This document shows, in pieces, positions 46,811-59,443 of a stretch of DNA of 64,000 bases. Position 1 is the first letter of the stretch; the number at the start of each line of letters is the position of its first letter. The translations under genes were made by a program, and so were the position numbers. A model generated the notes under the pieces. It worked only from the letters and a program-made list of their open reading frames with translations, did no database searches and had not been told where the DNA came from. The DNA comes from Bryoerythrophyllum caledonicum (taxonomy: Eukaryota > Streptophyta > Bryopsida > Pottiales > Pottiaceae): positions 18,232,990-18,296,989 of the forward strand of contig OZ020518.1 in assembly GCA_963971425.1 (NCBI GenBank), written 5' to 3'.

Positions 46811-47950
46811 TCAGTGACAAAACTGCTCCTGGGCAGAGTCCTGGTTGTAGAACTGGGTCGTCCCGCGCGCGGTCTGCCAACTGGTTTGCGCTTGGGAGGA
46901 AGCAGACGGCGAAGCGGCGTGCATCGTCGAGGGCGACGGGTAGCTGTGGTACACTGCGCAGTTCAGGTCGAATGGGCGCGCCCCGGCGTTCGTCGACATC
47001 ATCGCGGTGGAGCTGGCTCCTGGCGACATGAAGCGAGGATCGTAGGCGTTTCCCAGCCTCTCCAGCGTCTGTCACATCACAAAGGGCATGTCAGGACGGA
47101 GCTGCCTAACGCGTCTGGTGCCACAAGAGTTTCTACGAGTGGGTGGTGGAAGGGGACCTGGAGCTGGTGCTGCAAGAACTTGACATACTGGATGGCTTCG
47201 TCAAGCATGGACGCGGTGTCCATTTTCGTGCCTCCCGGCACGAAGTGCTGCAACACGCGGACGCGATCGCTGATGCGCTCGCGGCGGTGGCGCGCGGCCA
47301 CGCTCTGCGGGTCTTTGGAGATTCTCACATTCCGGCGCTTGGGCCGCGACTGGGCGATCTCCTCCAGGCTGGGGACGGTCGGCAGCGTGAGCGGCGCCGG
47401 GAAGATGATCCCGGGGGCGGCGGCTGGCGCGGCCGCGACATTGGCGCCGCCCCGCAGGAATGGGGCGGAGCCCGCCATGGTGACGAAGGGCGCGACGAAC
47501 CCGACGCTGGGCTGGATGTCGTCGAACGGGCGCTTGCTCCCCGACGTCGGCCTCGGAGACATCCCGAGCTGCAGCGCGGCGGGCGACAGCGGCCCGCGGG
47601 GGCTGTCTGCCTCCATGCCCAAATCCACCCTGTGATCCAGCACGCTCAGTACCGACGGAACTAGCCGCGATGACGTGTGCTCGGAGGTGATCTCATCTTC
47701 GTTGCTGGATGAGCCCACCATGCTCGAGCTCCCGGTCCGCACCAGCACCTCCGCGTCTGGATTCTCCTTGCAGAGCTCCAGAGTGTCCAGCTTCAGAAAC
47801 GGGTGCCCCTCTTCCTTGTGCAACGTCGGAATCGCGAACAGGGAATCCGCGGTGGCCGTGGTAGTGGACGCTTGCGTGACGTCGTAGAACACCGCCGCCG
47901 TGCTCGCACTGACTCCGTGGTGCCCCGCCCACTCTGACTCCGCATTTAAC
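46811..47950 (-). CDS. bHLH transcription factor, HECATE/INDEHISCENT type (subfamily VIIIb)
   Basis: Exon 47950-47158 and exon 47068-46811 join in frame at GT-AG sites, with stop at 46811-46813. The bHLH domain lies near the end of the first exon: [20 protein letters not shown], then [20 protein letters not shown] and [19 protein letters not shown], continuing [10 protein letters not shown] in the next exon. The basic region H-x-x-x-R-x-R pattern (ARHRRER) predicts E-box/G-box binding. The [19 protein letters not shown] signature is that of HEC/IND proteins, nuclear regulators of developmental patterning. The N-terminal 200 residues are low-complexity with a [15 protein letters not shown] stretch. 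An AG acceptor at 47951 suggests an upstream exon that I could not place, so the start codon is unknown. Confidence 0.85.
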
Positions 47951-48980
47951 CTGGCACCAAAAATAAGTTTAAAAAAACCGCCAGTTAACCACCCGGCCGC
48001 ACGCACCACACAATGGCCGCAAGCTCCTCCTTCATGCAACAAATGCATGCAAACAACCCGACACAGACACGTACAAACTAGCCAGAAACCATCAACACTG
48101 CTAGTCCGCCCAGTACCACCTCCACAAAATTCACAAACCACTCCACGTACCAATTCTCCATCGATGGGATAACGTCGTTGCAGTCATGTCCTCCGAGACT
48201 CATCGAAACAAAACAATTCAAAACGTCCCTGCGCCAGCGAAGAGCAAATCCGCGTGCAAATCACAAGCGCAAGCCACTGAAGCATGCACGAGGAGTAATC
48301 ACAGGAGCAAGTGGGGGGTGCGAGATGAAGCAAGCTCATGACCTCGATATGGGCGCAATCGCGCAATCTGGGCCATCGGATGGACCAGCGCGCTAGGATC
48401 TAGCGTGGCAGCTACAGTACCACGGCGAGTCTAGCGTTCGCGGGAGGGAACGCGAGTCGCATGCACGGAGCGAGGGTCAACAGGAAGGAGGAGAGTTCGG
48501 GGCCCGGGCGATGAAGAACTCCGAACTCTAGTAGGTATCTATTCTCGGGGTGCGCGACGTTGGAGGGCCAGGTGCAATAGCAACCTACTTCACGTGATCG
48601 GGTACGCCGCCTGGCCTATTACGGCCCCTCTCACCAAAATTCCACACCCCAAGACGAATCCCACTCCAGCGTTGGGCCCGACTCCCCGAGCACTGCCGGA
48701 CTGCACTTCGCACTCTCCACCCGCGCATTGCGCCATGCCACTGCATGCCAAAGCGTCTCCTCTGCGAACCAACCTCATGATCTTGTGCAAAAAAACAAAA
48801 CCAGAAAACTATAAATTAAAGAAAAAGGAAGAAGGAGAAGAAGAACCAACCTTATGAAATAATAAAATTTAAAATTTAAAATTAAAAGAAAAAAGAAGAT
48901 GAAGAAGAAGAACCAACCTCATGAGGCGAACAAGACGAGCATCACCGCTCCAAGGTTCAATCGTATTTCAGTCCTACTAC
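47951..48980. other. bHLH upstream region
   Basis: GC-rich sequence upstream of the bHLH gene; it probably contains the promoter and the unlocated first exon. A GAAGAAGAAG-rich tract begins near 48815. Confidence 0.4.
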
Positions 48981-49795
48981 GAGCATTTTGGGGAAGGGAC
49001 CCTATGGAGCTCATTTTTTTTTTTGGGCCGTCGCATTTAAGGAGGCTTTTTTTGGAAAATTTTATGTCAATTTTGGCCTCAAATTCTCCTCGTGGACCCG
49101 CTATGGCGATTTAACCCCTCATGGACCAGAGCCGTTTGGAGGGAAGATGAACTTTTGAGAATGTAATTGTAGGATCTTCCTCTTCACCTTATATGAGATG
49201 ATGTGGAATTTTTTTGTGAATTTTGACCACGCAAATTGAAAGGTAATTGCATAGAACATGAATGTTTTTGTTCCTTGGAAGGCACTTGGTTCTTTAGGGG
49301 TTGAACCATGGTGGGAGGTTTAGATTTCTTAAGAAGAGTCCCATCAAACATGAAATAAGGGAGTAGGTTTTGTCCCTCCTCCTTCCCTCCTAGAGGCAAA
49401 CGCTTAGGCAATCCTCAATGCACACACGCAATATCCACCCTGAACCGCAACATTGAGTCAGGTGTAGCGAGCACAAGCAGAATTTGGAGAAGGATGGAGG
49501 GGACAATGCTTCAACACAACACGACCCTGTATAGGCGCTTCACACCTTGAATAGCTGCTTCACTTCTGATGTGGCAGTAAGACTAAGACCACACAACAAG
49601 GAACGGAGTCAATGCCTAAGTTCTTGGCTCTTATTGTTCTCAGAGAGAAGTTTAGGGCTCTGAAAGGGTGGAAAATGTAGCGTGTGGGAGGCCAAACTCT
49701 GAAATGTTTGCGGTTTGTTTACTAAACGGGGTTTTGTTCTAACCCTGAAAAGTTCAATGCCAGAGACTTATCCAAGGGATGCATTGAGGATGCTC
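48981..49795. mobile_element. possible diverged Harbinger-like element
   Basis: It starts GAGCATTTTGGGG and ends with the reverse complement of GAGCATCCTCAATGC, so only six to seven terminal bases agree. A stretch near 49015-49110 (TTTTTTTGGGCC, GGAGGCTTTTTTTGGAA) resembles 34680-34760 in the 1.2-kb element. Flanks TAC/TTA do not match. Confidence 0.35.
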
Positions 49796-49899
49796 TTATG
49801 GTCTTGATTTACGGACGTCCCAAATCCTCCAGGGCGTATTGGTCTTTTGTGCTCAGTCGATTGTAGCCATGATCTCAAGAATTGTGATCATTTTTTTCT

Positions 49900-50290
49900 T
49901 TAACCCCTATAGGACCGAGCGTATTGCTTGACCAAAACCACCTCAAAACTGTCACTTTGAGATGAGGTATTTTTAGACTTATTCAAACAATTTTTTATTA
50001 TTTTCAACCGTTGGATCTTCAAGCTAACTATTACAAAAAGACACCCTGAAACTTTTGTAAACTTTGATTTTACGGATTGAAAGATATATGCATTTCAAGA
50101 GTGCAAAATTGTTTTTTTTACTGTGCCCGGATAGATTCAGCGTGCTATGACTCAAGATGATGGCATATTTTTTTAATACACATTGCATAAACTCAGTGGA
50201 TCAATGTTCCACCTTGTCTTAGGTCATTGCATGCCAAAAATTACAAGTAATGGAGGTGCTTTCAATAAGTAAAATGGACTTGCAACGACT
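49900..50290. repeat. direct repeat unit, copy 1
   Basis: It begins TTAACCCCTA and shares most of its length with 63628-64000: ACCAAAACCACC, TTAGACTTATTCAAA, TCAAGCTAACTA, TACTGTGCCCGGA, AGGTCATTGCATGC. Identity is around 75-80 percent by eye. No coding capacity. Confidence 0.75.
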
Positions 50291-52487
50291 AGGGATATAG
50301 AAAGTCGCCCTTTATTTGGGAAAGCAATTTTATTTTCTAAATAGAGAAATATTTGTTGGATCTGAAATCTGAACATTTAATAGAATTATTATGACTTATT
50401 CTAACGATAGAAAAAAAATCAAAAAAGGTAAAATCCTTAATTTCTATGCATTTTTTAGTGAAAACCATGAAGGTTGCTTAGAACCTTCCCTCACTACTAC
50501 TCGTCTCTAAAAAGTGCAATTGTCAACTGTATAATAGCACTATTCATCTCTATAGTACCCTATCCGACTGCTAAAAGAAACATGCTTCTTATGTTTGAAG
50601 CATCATAATTTTTCTCATGAGTCCAAAAAAAAAAAACCCCCCGCAAAGATAATCCATATTTCTATTCTCACTCAAAATTTCAAAAAGTTATCTTCAAAAA
50701 TGGATTTTTAGGAACCTGCCCAAAATCAATTTGTACCCAACAGGTACAAATGGTCCCTTAGAGGTTATTGTCTCATTTCGGTAATGTCTCAATTTTAGAT
50801 AGTTTGTTGTAAGGAAAAACATAACTTAATCTTCTATCACAACCTTCAAGCAACTTGGACACCTATAAGCCTAATGATTAGTTATATTAAAATAGTAAGT
50901 TATGCAATACTAAACGTCTACAATTAGACACATTTGAAAATTGGTTTACTTAAGTTAGAGCTTTATTTGTATAGGTCTATCATAAAAGAATATTGCACTT
51001 CTTATCTATGTTGGTTGAGTTTACCTCAAACAAATTTTTTACATATCATTTGAAGATCTAAACTAGTTTTTTTGTGTGTAAGGAATTTAATTGTAAATTG
51101 CAAAAGTCTAACATGTTTGCTTCATTTTTGCGATTGTAGGCACTCTTTTGATGTAGTTTTTTTCCACTTTGGGCACTTTTTACTCCAATTTTCTAAAAAT
51201 ATTTCAAAGTTCAAACTATTTTTCTTTAGCCTAAGTTGTTAGAAGCAGTTGTAGTAGCTTAAGCAAAAATATTTGATTTGAACCTTCCCTCAATATTTAG
51301 GAAATTAGAGACCACAAGTATCCAAGAAAGTATTGATTTAAATGACTGCCTGAATCAACAAAAATAATAATTTTATAAATAAATCAAAAAGAAATGTGGC
51401 TATTTGTAATTTCTAGAAGTATCGCTGCCTAACGGTATTTTTAAAACGGATCTTGTATTCTGTTATTCTAGTGTTATTCATTTCTCAAGAAGAAAGCCTA
51501 TGGCCACAAGACATAGACATAGGGTAGTGAAATAGGACTTTCCCCCCTTGTGAGGATAAACACTTTTATACACTAAGTGCCTTATAGACAACCAACATGT
51601 TGTCCCCCAAAGGGCTTTTTCGGTACCCATATAACGAGGTCTTAAGACCCCCCACCATACTTGGGTGGACTTTGGTGGTAAGCACCACGCCGGCACGGGG
51701 ACTTGAACTTACAACCACCTCACCGGTGTGCCATGACTCAAACCACTATACCAAGGCCATGGTGACTTTCTTCATTTCTAAATATATATTGTAAGTGAAC
51801 TCTAGGTTGTCTTTGAAGCTTTTCTCCAATTTTGTTTGGGAGTTTGCATGTGGTAATACAATCCATATCATAGTATGTTAGAGTTATTTCATGTTGACAT
51901 ACTATCTTTTGGGTTATTCCTTGTCTCTTGAGATGTATCTTACATAATCCATTTGGATTTTTTTTTGGCCAGCTACAAGAGACAACAAGTGATTTTGAAC
52001 TTATTGAAGGAACCTAAGTTATTTCCCATATTTTATCTTGACTTATACTTGGTCGTGAAGGGATTTGTTGAGGGGCAACTTTTGGTGGCCGTATCGTGCA
52101 CGTGGTATGTTGTTTTTGGATTATATTTTTTTATGTCATTATATGTCATGAAGAATGTATTACGTCATTTGGGCGCATTTATCGAGTCTTCTTCCTTTTA
52201 TTGTAATGTAGGTGCCTTCTAAGCAACAGTGGACCATTTTTCTATGGTAGGGTTGTGATTGTATGAATGCTCTTGTCAATAACATTGGGCAATTCCACAA
52301 TAAGAGTGGGCCATTTTAGAAGTATTAGGTTAAAAAGATGAGGGCGGTGTTGGAGTCCAAGAGTGGCCCTTATTACCTTCATCTTCAATAGTCAATAGTC
52401 AATAGTCATAACAAGGAATTATGCTCCAAGGACGTCTAGGGTAGAGTTGATGGAAGAAGCATATAGTTTTGTTGGGCATTTGAGGGC
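50291..52487. other. AT-rich stretch
   Basis: No gene recognised. An open frame at 51953-52222 gives a hydrophobic 89-residue peptide without family resemblance, and a motif AACCTGCCCAAAATC (50712) recurs inverted near 53475. Confidence 0.35.
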
Positions 52488-53290
52488 ATGCATTATATAA
52501 AATACATGAAGTTCTATAGAATGAGCCTCAATGCATTTGAAGAATTGGTTCATATATTGACAACTTATTTAAATTTGCAGTCAAACATTACAAACCTTGT
52601 TAAGCCTCAACCGGAGATCAAGAAAATTATTGTTGTGATACTCTATAGGCATGTACATGGTTCTTTTCCAAACCATATTGCTCAACGTTTCAAAGTTGGA
52701 GGTTCCACAATTCGCAAGTATGTAGCCATAGCATCCATCCTCTCTAACAAGAACAAATTGTTTAGTAGATGCAATAGCATATCTACAGGTGAATGCTTAC
52801 AAGGTATCATTGATGATTATTATAAAATCACAGGAGTGCCAAACATTTTCCGTGCAATTGATGAAACACACGATCTTTTTCTGATTGACTAGACCAAATA
52901 ATCACTATTGCACAAAGTGCCTTCTTGAATAAGATGAAGTTTCACTTTATTGTTTTACAAGCAATTTGCAATGCAAACAAACTATTCAAGATTATGTGTG
53001 CAAGTGAGCCTTGTGGTATTCAACAACAATTACATTTTTTTAAAATTTTAGAACTTTTCATCTAAAGCCCAACTTGCTCCATAATTCTTATAGACACGAG
53101 GCAATTTTGTTATTGAAATGTGGATAGGCCATAGACTTGGTAATTGCAAAGAAGACGGAATCGACATGGAACCTCGAAGGAATGATGACCTTACTTTGAA
53201 GTTCTTATAATCAAAACATTGTGCAAGAAATTATTACATTAGTTATTGCTAGCTAATCCAAAAGGCACACACTTTTTTGCAGCATTGCAA
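52488..53290 (+). pseudogene. decayed PIF/Harbinger transposase
   Basis: An open frame 52488-52892 reads RMSLNAFEELVHILTTYL, a helix-turn-helix-like RFKVGGSTIRKYVAIASIL, and GVPNIFRAIDETH, where the Asp is the first of the DDE triad in the DDE_Tnp_4/HARBI1 fold. After a stop at 52890-52892, similarity continues in frame (FHFIVLQAICNANKLFKIMC) with further stops; the second Asp region (usually GxxHD) reads GIQQQ. The copy is dead. The family encodes a cut-and-paste transposase with a 3-bp TWA target and usually needs a Myb-like partner protein. Related enzymes could have moved the TTA-flanked MITEs in this window. Confidence 0.75.
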
Positions 53291-53436
53291 GATTAGGGAA
53301 GGTTGAAATTTTACAACACCATAATTTGGACTAGAGGATAAGTTTGGCATCAAATGAGATAAAATATTCTTACTTTAGGTTCTGGAGCCAACTCAATTTT
53401 TGCCCGAGGTCCAACTTTAACATTTAAAGACATTAA

Positions 53437-54359
53437 CCCCTAAAAGACAATTGTCCCAAAACAGGTTTTTTGAGAATTTGGGCAGGTTCCTATGATGTCA
53501 ATTTTAGATATATTTTATTGAACTTTTTTTGAAGGTGTGGTAATGTTAGAGCTTCATGGGGATCTAATTTATTCATCATTTGGACATTGGAAAAAAAAAA
53601 TATGATGCCCAAAGTAAAAATTCCTACTCGTCGGGCACCTCGGGCAACATAGCAAAAACACTCCATTATTTATGAATTTTTTTTACAAGAATCTAATATT
53701 ATACTATTTGGTGATTTTGAAAAAAAAACTACTTTTGGAATTGATGTCTTTTTTTAAAAGAGAATAAAAGTTCTCACACCTTTTCGGGCAAGGTGCCAAA
53801 AAAAATTCTTCTTTGCCATATAAAAGATAGAGATTTTCCTTTTTTGTACTTTTAATTTTTTCTACTTTGAAAAGGAGTATGAAAATTTGATTTCACCGTT
53901 TGGATTTTGAATTTTCAAGATCCACAATTTACAAAAAAATAAAATGCAAATAAGCAAGTTATAAAACCCTTCTACTTGCGATACTAATTTGAGAATGCTA
54001 CACACTATTTTTTCATTTGAAATTTGGGGAAAGTATAGCTTATATGGTCTATTTTTATCTGGTAAAATCTCCTCAAAAGAAAAGATGCAAGAGATATTTT
54101 TTCATGAGGAAACAAAGTGTGTTGATCCTGTTTTGAATGGTCCCAAAATGACTATGTTTTTCACTTCAAATACTATAATCTTCTAAATCATGTGGTGAAA
54201 AAATTTGAGAATATTACCACTTGTTTTTGACATACTCTAAATTAATATCTTAAGGTTAAAAATAGTAATGGAAGATTTTTTTTACTCTTACCTTCTCTTT
54301 TACTAGAATATGTAGTTTTGAAGTGTTTTTGACAAGAAAATCGCAAAGAATTTTAGGGG
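53437..54359. mobile_element. candidate 0.9-kb element with TTAACCCCTAAAA ends
   Basis: It is bounded by TTAA at 53433-53436 and 54360-54363, with CCCCTAAAA at the left and its complement at the right. Only nine terminal bases match. Internal words such as CACTTCAAA and TATAATCTTCTAAATC recur at 8790-8825 and 4955-4980. It may be a TTAA-targeting element or the right end of a Harbinger element. Confidence 0.35.
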
Positions 54360-54363
54360 TTAA

Positions 54364-55390
54364 TCTATTCTTGAAATTAAGATAATTCAAATTGTAACAA
54401 CCACATTGTAACTAATGTAGTCATGACACAAGAAAATTACTGATTTGTGTGAAAGTCTGAGGTAGAGCTTCAAAAGGCTAGCACCAAGAAAGATATAGCT
54501 CACGCAAGCTGCTCAACCCTCCAAATGATTTTTTCCAAAACACACAAGCAAGATACTTCTTCTAAATGATCTAGCATTTATAGTTCTATGAAAATTTGGA
54601 TAAACATTGATAGGATAATGTTTGTGGACATTCCAATTAAAAACTTTAGATCCCCAACTCCAATTCACTTGTAATGAGAAAATGGGCTATTTTGTAGATT
54701 AATTTTTTTTGGGGGAGAACGGTGGTATTTGTCCAATACAATTTGCATCTTTATAAACCATATAAAAACTTGGTAGGTGGGTTCTTAGAGTATACATACA
54801 AACTCCATTTTTTACCTTTGAATTTATGAAATCCTAATTTTATATGCCCAGGCCCATTGTATATACTACAGATATTGTGTAGTATAATATGTATTCTTTG
54901 TAGTATTCAAATATACGAGGTAAAATTGTGCATGGCTAATGAAAAGTGCCTATTTGTCTTGTCAGCAAAAAATCCAAGAGATCAACATCCAATCCAAGAT
55001 GTTTAGGATTCACCTTACATTCCCATGGCCACGATTTTGTCAGATTTTCTCAATGGACGGTTGCAACTCATCAAAGATTTTACAAAGGATTGTTAATAAG
55101 ATATACTAATCATATCTCAATTTTTGCCCAATTTGTATAGACCCTAGTGTATTTCTACCATATTATTGAAATGAATATCATCATGAATTGCTTGAATATC
55201 AAAGCAACAAACATGTCTTATATTCATGTATCATGATTTGATAAAATCAATGTAACAAGCTTTTGGCTAATACAAACAAATTAAGGAATAGTCTTGGTTC
55301 AATGCTTATAAACTCCAAATACAATAAAATTTTGTGAACGCAACATTATTTTATATACTTTGTAATAGTGTAAAATTCTTGAACATATCA
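54364..55390. other. AT-rich stretch
   Basis: Nothing recognised. Confidence 0.35.
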
Positions 55391-55394
55391 TCTA

Positions 55395-55640
55395 TCTTGA
55401 ACTTTTGTAGTGCCGTCGATCATGTTGTCAAAGAACTTGAACTGTAGCCACTTCAACGGTGTTGCTCCTATTGCTCTTTGTTTCATCTTCTCCACAATGA
55501 ACTTCTGCTAAATTCTAAGATATTTTTCTTGGCATTACTCCCAAGTACGTTGAACATCAGTAGAGAAGGCTCTATTCACATTCTAGGCAAATTCTATTCA
55601 CTGCTTCTCTTTGAAGCTCTTGAGGTCAATATTAAAATAT
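55395..55640 (-). pseudogene. Myb/SANT-like (trihelix-type) fragment
   Basis: Minus-strand frame gives C-Q-E-K-Y-L-R-I followed after a stop by KFIVEKMKQRAIGATPLKWL and QFKFFDNMIDGTT, the pattern of the C-terminal half of a Myb/SANT-like DNA-binding domain. It contains stops. It could be the continuation of 59000-59443 or a Harbinger accessory gene. Confidence 0.4.
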
Positions 55641-57762
55641 TTCTTTAAACAAAGACTAAGAAGATGCTGACATTCTTGTTTGATCGTTCTCTGTTCACCT
55701 TCTCCTTCCCCCGCCTATCTTCCTGACTTGAGAGGGCTCCTTTTGAAGCATCAAGTCACCCAAACTATCAACAAAAGTATTTGCTATAATAGCAAGAAAA
55801 AACCACTCGGTTTCAGTGAAAAGGCTAGAAATGAAAGCACTATGAATCATGCAAAATAAGAAAGAGAAGGAGTAAAAATCAAGGAAGAGAAGTTAAAATT
55901 AAGGAAAAGAAGAAGAAATAACCCAGGAAGAGAAGGAGTAAGACCTAGGAAGAAAACTAGTTATGTAAAAGTTCTTGAAATAAGAGTAGGGTCATAGTGA
56001 AGATGCATGGATATGAAAAAGGATTGAAAAAAATAAATTCAAAGGGGTTAGATGGAGGGCCTTTTCAAAGGTTGGCATGCCAACCTAATATTCTATTGGA
56101 CTGAGCACGTTGGGGCAGTGACTTTTTGACGCGGGCCCCTAGCTCTCAGGTTAGGGTGCGAGCAAACGATATTGGCACGCATGTACACCTAGCTACACAT
56201 ATCTTTAGGTTAAACACCTCCATATTAAAGAACTGATAATTTTGAGAAAAAGCCGTTTGGCTTTTAAAAGACAATAAGTCATTTCCGGCACAAACCACAT
56301 AACAGTAAATTTAGCATGTTTTGACAACCATGGGGTTTAGACCAAAGACCTTGGGGGTTACAAATGGTTCTATCTAAATCATTGCTATGGATGGGACATG
56401 GATATAGGCAAAACTTGCCCCCTATTTTATGTTGAAGGGAATTCATATTCTTACCAAGGTGGAGTCACAAGGGGTAATTTGAGGCATATGGCCTCAAACT
56501 TGGCTAAAATTTCCAAAAAATTCCGGACCTTCCAAATAAAAGAGCCAAAAACATAAAACCCGCGTCCTTGTGGCACCCATTGCAGTGAAATAATGAGGTC
56601 CGTTCCAAATTGAACTCTTCATGCATGTACTTCCAAAGACCAAGGCTTTTCTAAGCCTACTCTCCATTGATGTCTCTCATAGTCAGAGATTTTTTATATT
56701 AGTGTTTTTTTATAAAAAAATTTGACATTTTCACTTAATAATTCTCCGATTAATTTGGCTTGCCTTTTTGAAGTAATTAAAGCCGAACATGACGGTAGGC
56801 TACCGAACAAAAGAACCCAATGTAAAGGCATCTTTGTTGCAACCCTTAAGGCACGTGGGACCCACCTAGTGAATTAGACTACTCCAACATTCTGGAACCA
56901 CTGTTGGACTTGAAAACACAAGTTCTCCTTCACATTGATAAAGTAAACACAAGAGTAGATTGGGTTCAATTTTTTAAAATGACCTTTAAATAGAAGAAAG
57001 TATGCTAACCATTTCAGCACGAGGAGGAATAAACTATAATACACCCCTTCAAATGCATGTATCTTACAATCCACGCAATCAAAGTTCACGGAGATTTATG
57101 AGTGTCTCCTTGTAGTACTAAAAAACCTTATCGTTGAAAACAACGAAAACCATGTAGATAAATATCACGATATCTCATCTGAAAGAGGCAGTTTTGAAGC
57201 GATTTTGATGAACATGCTAAGTCACGGTCGCTGAGGGGTTTGAAAATATGGAGTCAGCAAGCAGTAGGACAAACTGGGGGAGGTTGGATAAGACATACAG
57301 TACTGCACAAAAGGGAATGTTCAGTGAACAGTAGATGCGCAATCAGTGAGAGTCAAGGCCTACATCCTATTTCCATTTCAATATTGGCAACAAGACATAC
57401 TTGGGGACTTTACATGTTTTGAATGTTGTTCTTTATGGGTCATGAGTGCCTCATTTTCAACTGGGTATCATACCATTATCGCATAGTAGAGTTTTCCTGA
57501 AAGTGCTACCCGAATAGGGAAGCGAGGAGGAATATGGTGCCAGACCATATGAGTTTTAAAAACAGAAAGAAAGAGAGCATGAGGAATTTTATATCTTTTT
57601 TCCTTCTGCTCCAATGGAATGCTTGGCAATCAATGCTCTTGGGCCCTACCCCATGCAAGCTAAAGCTCCCCCATAGTACCCTAAGCTCTCAAAGAGTTAA
57701 CCAATAGTTCCCCCACACCTTTCCCAAGCCAAGTCACCATGTGCATGTGGTCCCAATTACTA
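55641..57762. other. intergenic stretch with diverged repeats
   Basis: No gene. The part near 56440-56590 (GGCCTCAAACTTGGC, AAAATAAAAGAGCC) resembles the interior of the 1.2-kb element at 35140-35270. Confidence 0.35.
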
Positions 57763-57920
57763 AAGGCCGCTTTACACTACAGTGGAGAGCTTCACCAATC
57801 GGTCAAGAGGTTTCGGCCAAGACATGGTTATTTGACGCAAGTGGTGGATGTTGGACAAGATAAAAAGACAATAAAATAATGCATGAAGAAGTCTTGACTG
57901 GTTTGTAGTGTAAACACCAT
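57763..57920. mobile_element. possible 158-bp MITE
   Basis: Left end AAGGCCGCTTTACACTACA and right end, complement ATGGTGTTTACACTACAA, pair imperfectly. CTA lies on both sides (57760-57762, 57921-57923). Confidence 0.45.
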
Positions 57921-57923
57921 CTA

Positions 57924-57999
57924 GTGAAGTCCACCGATAACGTCAGAAGGTGAAGTCCACCGATAACGTCACAAGGTGAACTCCGCCACCAACTTCACC
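57924..57999. repeat. 26-bp tandem repeat
   Basis: Two units GTGAAGTCCACCGATAACGT(CA.AAG) at 57924-57949 and 57950-57975, then a degenerate third. Confidence 0.8.
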
Positions 58000-58999
58000 A
58001 CTAAGAAAATTTAGGCTAGTCGATAGGAGCCACAATCTCAAATAGTCCCCATGGACATATTATGTACGTTTTTGGCTGTAGTCAACTTTGAAAATCTATA
58101 AATTTTACATCAAGTGTTTAAATATAGTAAAAAAATTGTTGAAAAAAATGCGCATGCTTGTCTAGTTTGTGTGGTAAAATTTGCAGTTCAATTCAATGAA
58201 CAATGTAATTTTGGAACTCATTTTAGTACAGGGGATTGAATTCTACTTCTTGTATGGAAAACATAGTAAAGGATGGATAAGAGAAATCCCATATTCATTG
58301 TATGAAGAACTACTCTTCTCACTATACAACATATGTGTTCTTCTTGTTCTTCCTCTCCAATTTCCCTCTCTTTTATATTGGTTTAGCATCATGAGCATTG
58401 AGCAAGCTTGTCCTCTTTGTAAGACCTGAAATGATCTCAAACTTCTTCCGATATGCTTTAGGAGTGCGGGAAAATCCAAGAATTATATCAAGCGTTTGTG
58501 CTTGAAGTCAAATCCATGTATCCACACTTGCAAAAAAAGTAGCATGTTGTTAGAAAAGTAATTGCTTTTATATGTTAATGCATATAGGAATGCTCAAGAA
58601 CAATGCCTAAACCTTTGCAAACGACTTTGAAAAATTGCAAACAACAATCACATAAGTAAATAATGAAACTTTGGATAGTAAAGAATTCAAAATTAAACAC
58701 ATATGTGTTGAAATATATTTTAGTAGCTTAAATATGATAGAAGTATCTTATACTAAAATATTATGACGTCATGGAAGTTGTAGTCATGAAAATGGACATT
58801 GGCTAATCCATACAAAATTACATGCACTAAAATGATTTCCAAAAATTCAATACTACTTATAATCATATTAAAAAAATGTCAAAAAAACTAAAAGATATAA
58901 CAAAGTTTTTCAACAAGTTTTAGTGAATTCAAACACTCAATGTAAAAGTTATAGATCTTCAACATTGAGAGCAATCTAAAAATGTCAACAAACAAAAAT
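58000..58999. other. AT-rich stretch
   Basis: Nothing recognised. Confidence 0.35.
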
Positions 59000-59009
59000 T
59001 TAACCACAA

Positions 59010-59443
59010 TGAATGAAGAGCATACCTTGCTTTGTAGCATTCCTCACAAACTTTGCGTGCATTTCACCTCGAATTGCAATAAATTGTTCAACGTCACCAT
59101 TTGGCTAATCCTTCTTTTTCTCCTCCATGTCTTCATCTTCAACCTTCACTTTTTTGGCACTCTTGGCTGGAATTTTCTTCTTTATAGGCTCACCTCTTCC
59201 CCTGTTTGTGGGTTCAACAATGTGCCAATCGTCATGTTCCTCTACTTCCTTCCCTTCAACATCCAAATTGTTCTCATATGGTTCACTATCTCCAATCAAG
59301 ACACTAGTACTAGTTGAAGAAGGATATTGAATGTAGGACTTGAAGCCACTCTCACTTCAAGTTGGAGGACTAAAAACATTCTCACTACTAACACACTTTT
59401 CTTCTTCGTTGCAAGTGAACGGAAGTTGTGAGAAACTAGCCAT
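59010..59443 (-). pseudogene. Myb/SANT-like protein fragment, N-terminal exon
   Basis: From ATG at 59443 the minus strand reads MASFSQLPFTCNEEEKCVSS, then an acidic stretch (EGKEVEEHDDWHIVEP), a basic KKKIPAKSAKKVK patch, and after one stop GDVEQFIAIRGEMHAKFVRN ending near a GT donor (about 59018). The last part matches the start of a trihelix/SANT domain, with a stop where the first Trp is expected. There are two stops. It is probably the first exon of the same decayed gene as 55395-55640. Confidence 0.4.

Noticed and set aside
47143-47664. Plus-strand open frames over the bHLH exon
   Set aside because: They are shadows of the minus-strand bHLH coding sequence.
47077-48153. bHLH as a single-exon ORF starting MVRGVV and ending VLTCPL
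   Set aside because: The C-terminal end reads into an intron; the spliced form continues the helix ([10 protein letters not shown]). The N-terminal end passes an acceptor at 47951 and reads non-conserved sequence.
51953-52222. Hydrophobic 89-residue frame as a membrane protein gene
   Set aside because: Low-complexity AT-rich codons, no signal or family resemblance, and no splice context.
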